Assembly (NCBI GenBank): GCA_963678675.1
Contig: OY783191.1
Location: forward strand, 17,203,096 to 17,267,095
Direction: 5' to 3'
DNA: 64,000 nucleotides
Origin: Xiphydria camelus
Taxonomy: Eukaryota; Arthropoda; Insecta; Hymenoptera; Xiphydriidae
In this document: positions 56,233 through 64,000 of the stretch, piece after piece
Layout of the letters: every line of letters starts with the position of its first letter
Numbering within the stretch: the first letter of the stretch is position 1
Made by a program: the position numbers and the translations under genes
The notes under the pieces: generated by a model
The model's database searches: none
Told to the model about the DNA's origin: nothing
What the model saw: the letters and a program-made list of their open reading frames with translations, nothing else

Positions 56233-56847
56233 TATATCTAAGGTCTTCACGGCCAGGTTCTGAGACTGGGTGGAGCTTATTTCAAATATGTCGCATATGC
56301 GGACCAATGACTCGGTTAGCCTCCTTTGCTGTCACTACGGCGATCTATTAATTGGAAACCGCGACTGTGTAAATCTCGAGACGCTGAAATTGAGGCATGT
56401 AAGTGGAAAAGGCTGAAAGTGCCATACCTTGCAGAAATAAGATTTTGTATAAGATTTTTTATAAAAATAGGTGTAAACGCCATCGCCAATAACCTAGTAA
56501 TGGATGTAAGTATCTCCTGATTCAGTTTTAGTTTATAGAGCGTTCGAAAACTAGCTCTGGGGTTGCAGTCTTAAACAAATTTATTTGATTTTTCAACGAT
56601 TTTGGCTTTGGCACTTTCAACCTTTTCCATTTACACGCGACAATTATTGACGTCTAATCGAACAATGCAACCTTTCAATAAAATGTCAACATAACTAAAA
56701 ATCAACATAACCTGTTCCTGCTCAGTGACACGGTGGTTATTTATTTTTCCCAAATACGTATCTGCCGCGAAGTTAACAAGTGATTTCAGAAGAGAAGATG
56801 AATTAATTGTAGATACTTCTAAAGGTAAGAGCACCCATTTCCATGTC

Positions 56848-56912
56848 TGGGGAGTATACTTCTCCCATGGGGGAGCATACTCATCTCCCATGGGGGAGTA
56901 TACTCATCTTCG
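56848..56912 (+). repeat. short tandem repeat with ATACTC/CCCATGGG
   Basis: GGGGAGTATACTTCTCCCATG, then GGGGAGCATACTCATCTCCCATG, then GGGGAGTATACTCATCTTC: about 2.5 units of 24-25 bp. Confidence 0.75.
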
Positions 56913-56914
56913 CG

Positions 56915-56970
56915 ATCGCACCACCATCTACTAGAAAAGTATTGGACTTTTCACTTTGCCCTCGTATGTG
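56915..56970. repeat. orphan right TIR of the same mariner family
   Basis: GCACCACCATCTACTAGAAAAG...GGACTTTTCACTTTGCCCTCGTA matches the right end of 55902-56232. No left partner lies within the preceding kilobase except the other element's own end. Confidence 0.7.
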
Positions 56971-57063
56971 ACGGTTGAATCCGACGCGAGAGAGTAGGGG
57001 ACCCTGACTTCCCCTCGTTTTATTTACTTCGGCTCCTGCTGGCGATCATAAAGCCAGGTTTTA

Positions 57064-57195
57064 AGCCGGGTCTTCACTGCGCGAAATTCTACGCGAAACT
57101 GTGTCGCGAGTCATGTCCCCTCTTTTTCTCGCGCTCCCTCTTCTCACTCATTCTCTCTTTTTCGCGAAACAGTTTCGCGCAGTGAAGACCCGGCT
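57064..57195. mobile_element. PIF/Harbinger-type MITE, copy 2 (132 bp)
   Basis: AGCCGGGTCTTCACTGCGCG and CGCGCAGTGAAGACCCGGCT are perfect inverted ends, flanked by TTA (57061-57063, 57196-57198). Same family as 11034-11382 but shorter; the ends are better preserved here. Confidence 0.9.
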
Positions 57196-57335
57196 TTAGC
57201 GTATGCCAATGTTAGAGAGCTCGCCCAACGTCAACCGACAAGATATAAAATAAGATATCCATCCGATAAATCGTTTGTGAGGCATCGTTATTTAAAATGC
57301 AAAGTAATTCATGCTACGCGTAACTAATAGACGGA

Positions 57336-58198
57336 GAGCCAGAGCCAAAAAAAGAATCTGAATTTACAAAGCCTAGTTTTTTTAATAGTTTATTGCAGTA
57401 GTTGTTTAGACAAACATACTGCGGTCAGTCAAGCGAAACTGAGAACAGGTGTCTCAGGGACGCTATCGAAGTTGTCGTTCCTGCTGAGGTAATAATTTGA
57501 ATTTACAAAGGCTGAAAATTGGTATACAACTTGTATATTGTATATAAATGAAAGTTATGACAGTCACAGTCAGCTGAATGTGGGGACGGAGCTGGTCAGT
57601 CAGCAAAAAAAAAATGAAAATTTCGCGCGCTCGGCGTTGCAGGCGATTTTAAATCAGAGTATAGGAAAGAGTGCAGGTATACTCGTAGGTAAATACCACG
57701 GTCCCAAACCTTCCTTGGAAGGTAATTTTCGGACAATATGCAGGCACTGCGGGAGATGGTTGGTTACGAATTATCCGTGATATTTACGACCTATGTACGC
57801 TCGGTGCGACGGAACAGACCCCGAGAGCTACTGTATCTTACCTACGAGTATACCTGCGCTCTTTCCTATACTCTGATTTGAAATCACCTGCAATGCCGAG
57901 CGCGCGCGAAATTTACATTTCTTTTTTTGCTAACTGACCAGCTCCGTCCCCACATTCAGCTGACTGACTATCATAACTTTTATTTACATGCAATATACAA
58001 GTTGTATACCGATTTTCAGCCTTTGTAAATTTAAATTATTACCTCAGCAGGAACGACAACTTCGATAGCGTCCCTGAGACACCTGTTCTCAGTTTCGCTT
58101 GACTGACTGCAGTATGTTTGTCTACACAACCACTGCAATAAACTATAAAAAAAACTAGGCTTTGTAAATTCAGAGACTTCTTTTGGCTCTGGCTCTTG
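57336..58198. repeat. 863-bp foldback, ~357-bp arms
   Basis: GAGCCAGAGCCAAAA...TATACTCGTAGG (left) pairs with CCTACGAGTATACC...TTTTGGCTCTGGCTC (right, starting 57841). The arms look about 95% alike. The loop of ~148 bp has no ORF of note. No TIR boundary or TSD was settled. Confidence 0.85.
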
Positions 58199-58503
58199 GA
58201 CTATAAGACTTTGTTTCACACCAAAGAAGAAAACAGCTGAATATGTTGTTACAGACTTGATTTTCGATCTTAGGACTTCTTTTATTAAGAAAAAAAAAAT
58301 AAAGAATACGATATTTTTCTTTACATCTTCAATTCGTGGTAATCATATTAAAAACCTCAATTTCATATTTTCATTGATTACAAAAAATATACCATATACG
58401 AGATTTACCGCTCAGGGTAGTCATGGCGGGTCTGGCCTAATTTGCCAATACTTGTCTCGCCGACCAATGATAGATTACTGGCATAAGCATTCGCTGAGAG
58501 CCA

Positions 58504-59225
58504 AATGGGGTTGTCCCACAATTTTTTTTAATTTCATATTTAAAGAGCACACGACGAATTAGTAATTAAAATATTTTTTGTAAATTTTTATCGCACTTCT
58601 TCACCTGCAAAAAAAATGGGAAAATCTGACATCAATTTGAACTTCCATATTTGCCGCGGCGTAATTGACGCACACTTTGTTAGACCAATAAGAGCAACGC
58701 TTTATCCTCTGGCAATGGTAACCATATTGCTATGTCGCCATATAGTGTGAATTTATTCTGAGCCGACCAGCCCAAGATAATTTTTGCTTCTCTCTGCATC
58801 ATCTGCATTCAGTAGGAAATTTTTCTATTGGGCAAAATGTGTTTTTCATACTGGTTCACTTAAACTCTCGCACTTCTCATTAAATGAAACATTGGCGATT
58901 GAGGTTGGTAATGCGACGGCGAATCTACGAGGTGATGTGGCAACACTGCAAGCTCTGTTTACTGAACTGTTTACTTTGCATTTTGAGGTTATGTTCTGAA
59001 CCGTAGAGCTTCCGGTTGGAGAATGCGCATGCTCTACGCCAACAAAGAATACGTCATCAAAACGCAATAGCGGAAGATTTGAAACATGGGCACATCTTAA
59101 AGTTTTTTTTTTATTAAACTAGAGGGGTTTAAAGATGAACTGTTCACGAAATAAGTTCTTGTAGTATCTGCAACACCTTACATACTTCTAATTCACCACT
59201 TTTAACTACGCGGGACAACCCCATT
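58504..59225. mobile_element. 722-bp element with AATGGGGTTGTCCC ends
   Basis: AATGGGGTTGTCCC and GGGACAACCCCATT are perfect 14-bp inverted ends. The 3-bp AAT/ATT may be part of the TIR. Internal ORFs have no recognisable product. Confidence 0.55.
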
Positions 59226-60262
59226 CCTCTTACTCTACTCGTTTATTAGCTGCACTCGCTGCATTCAGAGAGGCAGAGTGAGTAACAGTGATCGATATAG
59301 ACTATCGATAGTTATTTTTAAATCACAAAATTCACGCAGTGTCAGTAAAGTGCAGTGATGTAAAATAACGATGTAAAAAAATACAAGTACTATGCGGGGA
59401 CACTTAAAAAAATAATCCACTAATAATCATGCCGATAAAAAGCTCAGCAACAATTCTTCTCCGTGTCCCCCACCCCCACACACTTCAAAAAAATTCACTT
59501 AAAAAAGTATTGATACCCGAATATAGTGTCAAGGGCATATACCAAATATATTTTCCTCACTCATGCACATTTCCAGGCCTTTTCCAGTCTACTTTTAGAC
59601 TGTAAGATGGCGTTTCCCCGCGTGACACCGACTGGGAGTCCGTAGACTATTAAAAACACTTTACTCGGACTGACGCGAATACTTAGTCGAAGTGGTTCCT
59701 TTTTTCAAATTGACGAACGGAACGTGAAATGAGCAGAGTAGGGTAGGAACGCCTAAGAGTACGCGTCCCTTAAGAGTACGCATGTATTCTTTTCACCAGT
59801 TGGCAACACTTGCAATGCAAACTAAAAGCAGTAGTTAGATTGGCATTAGTGCTGTAGTCGCTGGACAGTTAGACGTAGGTGCGCGCATTCCATCTAAAGT
59901 GGAAACACAATAGTTATTTTCATTATGAGGACATGAAGCGCAGTTTTTAACGAGTGTGAAGTAACGAGCGGCAACCACACTCGTTAAAAACGGCGCGAAC
60001 GCCCCAAGGACGAATTCTATTTTTTGTCACTAAGTGTCAAATACGAGGTTGACAGGGTTCGGGGCAGGGTGTTGTTCGGGACGGGGTGTTGGCGGAGGGG
60101 GATCTCCCCCCCCCCCCAAATTACAAACAGGTATTTTTTAAAGTAAAAAGAAATAAATAAACAAACAAAGAACTTTAACACATTCACTGCCGCTCTTATT
60201 TAGATACATTTTGCCCCATGCCAACTTCAAGTTAATAATCCTAATAATAACAAAATATATAA
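59226..60262. other. unassigned interval with one short hairpin
   Basis: GTTTTTAACGAGTGTG and CACACTCGTTAAAAAC (59944-59993) form a perfect 16-bp stem. AAGAGTACGCGT/AAGAGTACGCAT repeats at about 59755-59782, and a C13 run lies at about 60105. No gene supported. Confidence 0.5.
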
Positions 60263-61442
60263 TGTGACGTGGAGAATCGCTCCGCGTCACAAAAAGGGTG
60301 CAATCGGCCCCTTCGGACTAATGCGTGCGAATCGGCCGTCGAAAGGGCCGCGCGAAACGTCGCGAGCGCGATCGCGGCGACGGTACGAATCCGGACGAGC
60401 CCGGGTAGCACGCGCGAACCGGTATCGATCCGGAGGATAGTTAGTTCCGCTCGAGTCACGATACGAGCACGATCGCTTGATAACGAGTTCAGCGAGCCTG
60501 CGAGAGAGTGTCGAGTACGAGTTTAGTGACAGAAGTGGTCGAGAGAGAGTCGAGGGAGAAACGGAGCGTCTCCAAGGAGTCATCGAGGTCAGCCCCGATT
60601 CCGAGAGGATCCTTCGCCGAAACCTGAAGGATCAGAGGTGTCGTGAGGAGCCGCCAACCGGACGACCAAGGAGGGCGACGAGGGGGCCATTGAAGACCTC
60701 GACGCCACCGGTACGCTTCTCCTTTCCCGAACGTTCGACCTCCGACCCGCCGTGGGCTTCCGTCGAGCTGGCGCGCCCCTATTCGCCGTGTTCGCGCCCG
60801 TTTCCGTCTCGCGCTCGCCGTCCGAGAGCGCACGTTCCCGTCTCGCGCTCGCCGTCCGAGAGCGCACGTTTCCGTCACGCGCTCGCCGTCCGAGAGCGCA
60901 CGTTTCCGTCTCGCGCTCGCCGTCCGAGAGCGCACGTTTTCGTCTCGCGCTCGCCGTCCGAGAGCGCACGTTTCCGACTCGCCTTCGCGCCGATAGTGCA
61001 CCGTTAGCGCCTTTCGTCTCGTCGACGAATCGAGCGGTGTCCGCGACGTTGTGCGGCCCACTCCGCTTTCTTTGGTTGCGACCGCGAGCATCGCCCGGGG
61101 ACCTCCGTTTCGTCCCCGGTGGAATAAACGATTGTCTTTTGTTTATGAACGCAGTCGACTTTCTTTTTCGCGAACCCGTCCGCGAATCCGTCCTCCCGCG
61201 TCCCAGTCAGCGTCCACCGAACAGCCCCTCTATCATTTGCTGTGGTAGCCGGACCCGTTCGAGATCGGAACGGTACCGATCTCGCGATTTCCGCGCGTTT
61301 CCGGGGAGCTCGATCGTCTCCCCTCTCGGTGCATGCGTGGTGCACCTGGCGTCCATCGTCTTGTCCGTTTCGCGCGCGGCATCGTGGCCGCGAGATTGTG
61401 AGTAGCGGAGGGCACCGAGGGCCCTCACCGAACGCTACGTCA
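60263..61442 (+). mobile_element. GC-rich island, possible solo LTR
   Basis: About 1.18 kb of sharply higher GC than both flanks, from TGTGACGTGG to GCTACGTCA (TG...CA). ATAAT precedes GTGACG and follows CGTC, a possible 5-bp TSD if the element is trimmed by one base at each end. GGTGGAATAAACG at 61119 could be a poly(A) signal. No gag-pol is adjacent. A CpG-rich host promoter or unknown repeat is an alternative. Confidence 0.4.
60801..60984 (+). repeat. 34-bp minisatellite, five full units
   Basis: Units start at 60801, 60835, 60869, 60903 and 60937 with a partial sixth; consensus is TTTCCGTCTCGCGCTCGCCG followed by TCCGAGAGCGCACG. Units differ by single bases. Because 34 is not a multiple of three, successive units are read in rotating frames. 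Confidence 0.93.
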
Positions 61443-61492
61443 TAATAAAAATCGTCAAAATTCCGAACCACGTGCACGTTTACGTCAAAGTA

Positions 61493-61560
61493 GGCTAACG
61501 GTACCAGTAAACGACATGCACCAGTGAACGACTTTATTGAGTTTAATTATCGATTAAGAA
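61493..61560. repeat. left end of a pogo-type element with subterminal repeats
   Basis: After TA (61491-61492): GGCTAACGGTACCAGTAAACGAC and then CACCAGTGAACGAC, a direct repeat of ACCAGT(A/G)AACGAC, with relatives near 61880-61915. The arrangement matches the other pogo-type elements in this window. The right end lies beyond the window. Confidence 0.45.
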
Positions 61561-61776
61561 AAAAATTATCGACCGGAAAAATATAATTTTATATTCTTAA
61601 TGTAGAAAAAAAAATAGATGGCACTTAGGTACATTTCGTAAATTTGGATTGCATTCACGTTGAATGAGATTTTGTTTTTATTTCATCGCTGTCATTTTCA
61701 TACCGCCTTCTTAGCTCGCCAATGTGACATGTGAAGTGTGTGTATTAAAAATAATATTTTCTACGCCTTTTAAAGG

Positions 61777-62000
61777 GTAAGTACTCATGTATAACTAATT
61801 AAATATTGTTTAATTGTAATTTTGGGGGTAATTTTTACCATTTTGGCATAAAAATATGATAAAATTAGCGTGATACGTTCACCGGTACGTCAATCTAACC
61901 TTGCTCCAATGAACGAATTTATCAGAAATTAATTTTCTTTCGTTTGTCAGGTTAATAATAATTTGTTCTAGTCGCAATTTTTTAATATAATTCTCCACAG
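61777..62000 (+). other. predicted 224-bp intron before the pogo-type transposase
   Basis: Donor AAAGG|GTAAGT and acceptor TTCTCCACAG|GTGGC. The coding frame downstream has no ATG at its beginning, so a short upstream exon is plausible. Confidence 0.5.
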
Positions 62001-63588
62001 GTGGCTTCAATATTAACCAGTGCCACAAAAAAGGGTCCCAAAAAGTCCTATGAACGATTTAAATATACTGAGAAAATGAAAATGGCTCTATGTGCTTTCA
62101 AGACTTGGGTAAAAGTGGCAGAGGCAGCTATATTGTACAATGTTCTAATATCTACTCTACATGAAAAATCTAAAGGAAAAGTTCCTGAACAACGCAGGAT
62201 GGAACCAAGTACAGTACTAACTAGTGATGAAGAGGATTAAATCGAGGCGTGGATCTTGGGGAAAGCTCTTGTAGGGTTTGGTATGCATCCGGAAGAAATA
62301 AAGGATACTGTTCAAAAGATTTAAAAAAGAAAGTGGACGTGAAAACCCTTTTACTGATGATAGACCTGGACGTAAATGGATGGAGTTGTTTTTAAAGAGA
62401 CATACAGCAATAAGCAACAAGCATGCTGAAATGATATCGAAGGCCCGTGCGTGTGTAACAGAGAAGACTCTGAAAGAATGGTTCACGGAATTGGAGACAT
62501 TTTTGAAAGAGATGAATGCTTCGGATGTGTTAACTAGGCCCGGGAGTATCTTCAATGCCGATGAAACTGGGGTTCAAACGTGCCCCAAGAGTGGTTTATT
62601 ATTGGGACCGAAAGGTGAAAAAAATTTCTATGAAATACCAACTGGGACACCAAAAGAGTGCATTTCTGTTTTATGTACATTCTCAGCTGATGGTAAAGCA
62701 GTACCGCCCCCATGATCGTATACTCATATAAAAGAATTCCAGCAGTTATCTCTGAGGGAGTCCCAGAGGATTGGGCTATTGGTCGTTCTGACTCAGGCTA
62801 TATGATTCATGAAACTTTCTTTGAGTACATAATATATAGTACTTAATATTTCTTATCCCTGGTGTCAAAAAAATGACTTTGAATTCCCAGTTATTTTCTT
62901 TCTTGATGGACACAAACCACACATTAGCTCAGAATTACGTGAATTTTGTAGAGACCATGATATCATTCTTTATTGTTTGCCACCAAATGCGACTCACATT
63001 ATGCAACCTTCTGATGTTTCGGTTTTCGCTCCTCTGAAGACTCATTGGAAGGTAGTAGTGAGAGAGCACAAACGAGAATCACAGAAAGCTATTACAAAGC
63101 TCAACTTTGCTCCTTTGTTCAAAAAAGCCTTTGATCGCTTGTCTCTAACCCCATCGGTTATTCAAAATGGATTTAGGGTTTCTGGATTATATCCTTTCGA
63201 TCCCAGTACAGTTGATTGTACCAAATGTATTTCAACGAGACCAGCTAATCTTCCAGGACGTCAACAAGAGGCATCTGTTTCTACGGAGGATTTTATTACT
63301 GCTAAGAAAGTCTTGGAGTATGTGATGGGTGCAGAAAAATCTCAGCTTTTTGTCAATAGAAGAAACACACGTCAAAAACAAAGCTATTCTGTTCCTTTGT
63401 TTGAGGTGTGGGTGATTTATTCTAATCACACTGAAGACACACTCCAGACAGTTATCAGTGCAACTTCAACATCTGAAATTCCTCCAGGACTTCAGAACGA
63501 TGATGTACTCAATTCATCAAATGTAGCAGAAGTTGACATTGAAAACGATCTTTCATTTCCAGTTGAAGAAGTGATAAATCCTCAAAGG
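62001..63588 (+). pseudogene. pogo/Tigger-type (DDE_1) transposase, broken
   Basis: The N-terminal psq-like HTH region (KKSYERFKYTEKMKMALC, then WVKVAEAAILYNVLISTLHE) ends at a TAA (62238). After frame changes: RENPFTDDRPGRKWMELFLKR, the first catalytic block GSIFNADETGVQTCPKSGLL (62548 on), SEGVPEDWAIGRSDSGYM, the second block FFLDGHKPHISSELREFC, and the third LPPNATHIMQPSDVSVFAPL (62980 on). ISTRPANLPGR and a hydrophilic tail follow to about 63588, where AG|GTAAGA may be a splice donor. At least four stops or frameshifts are present. Confidence 0.85.
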
Positions 63589-63634
63589 TAAGAATCAATG
63601 AATATAATCACAAGGAAATGATGATGCTTATTTA

Positions 63635-64000
63635 GTTATTCAACATTATTTTTCTATCTACTTTGTTTTCTTCTGGACTTCCCATGTACTACATAATAAA
63701 TGATTGCTGCAAAGAAAATTGTGAGGCAGACGTTGATCAACCGGAAAAAGAAGATTTAAATGGAAATAACACCTATGACAATGATAAAAATTCCATTGCT
63801 GATAGACCTGAATTGCAACACGTCTGTACAGAACCGAATAACAATTGTTCTGAAGTTCATATTAACATTTCTGAACGCAGTGCTAAGTCGAATAAGACGA
63901 ATTCCTCAGAAGCTATCGATTTGAAAAATGGAATCACTGATAAACAGCAAAATGTTCAGGAGCCAGAGCATGTTTTTGATAATATAAACTTGGAAGTCTC
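63635..64000 (+). CDS. open frame running off the right edge
   Basis: After a stop at 63632-63634 this frame stays open to the window end. The clearest part starts near MYYIINDCCKENCEADV and is rich in N, S, E and K without a recognised domain. It could be the C-terminal exon of the pogo-type gene just upstream; no splice pair I tried joined the two in frame. Confidence 0.35.

Noticed and set aside
55858..56307. 149-codon minus-strand ORF
   Set aside because: It is antisense to the mariner fragment and spans both of its TIRs.
60477..61405. Long overlapping Arg/Ser-rich ORFs on both strands of the GC-rich island
   Set aside because: They come from a 34-bp repeat that is open in all frames plus high GC; no domain, no splice or start context.

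Overview
The window is eukaryotic and looks like a transposon graveyard from an insect genome. The evidence is AT-rich DNA, short GT-AG introns, insect-type mariner, Tc1, piggyBac, pogo and Ty3/Gypsy proteins, and many small inverted-repeat elements with intact target-site duplications (TSDs). I found no convincing single-copy host gene, no rRNA and no functional tRNA. The species cannot be named from this sequence alone.

Layout. 0-7.3 kb: a possible Mutator-type fragment, a long-TIR element (682-2024), a LINE reverse-transcriptase scrap, a foldback repeat, then a 1.35-kb element with a tRNA-like module (5245-6590) sitting inside the first bases of a pogo-type MITE, and an acidic pentapeptide-repeat ORF. 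7.4-9.2 kb: a Tc1-like element whose transposase has one frameshift, inserted in a hairpin. 9.5-21.5 kb: one decayed multi-exon transposon-type gene of a family I know only as an unclassified insect repeat. It is interrupted by a pogo-type element, a PIF/Harbinger-type MITE, a Ty3/Gypsy element (12773-18911, whose own 3' LTR carries a second tRNA-like element) and a TTAA MITE. 22-31 kb: AT-rich DNA with foldbacks, MITEs and the C-terminal half of another repeated protein family. 31.4-33.3 kb: a LINE ORF1 and a mariner remnant. 33.3-40.5 kb: a very large foldback with further elements nested in it. 40.9-43.7 kb: two mariner relics. 44.2-45.7 kb: TTAA and TA MITEs.

45.7-52.9 kb is the best preserved part: a piggyBac-type element with an intron-containing transposase, split in mid-coding sequence by a nearly intact Ty3/Gypsy element whose LTRs match over 297 bp. 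53.2-54.5 kb is an inverted-repeat element holding seven copies of a ~129-bp tandem repeat. 54.6-55.7 kb holds the N-terminal half of the repeated family whose C-terminal half lies near 29 kb. 55.9-59.2 kb has a deleted mariner, a second PIF-type MITE, a 0.86-kb foldback and another TIR element. 60.3-61.4 kb is a GC-rich island with a 34-bp minisatellite, possibly a solo LTR. From 61.5 kb to the window end lies a decayed pogo/Tigger-type transposase.

The clearest biology is relative chronology. In several places the empty target can be rebuilt from the sequence itself, either because two LTRs carry the same site or because joining the flanks puts the target's reading frame back together. This fixes target-site duplications and insertion order without outside data. 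Family names rest on motif recognition from memory; no database search was run.
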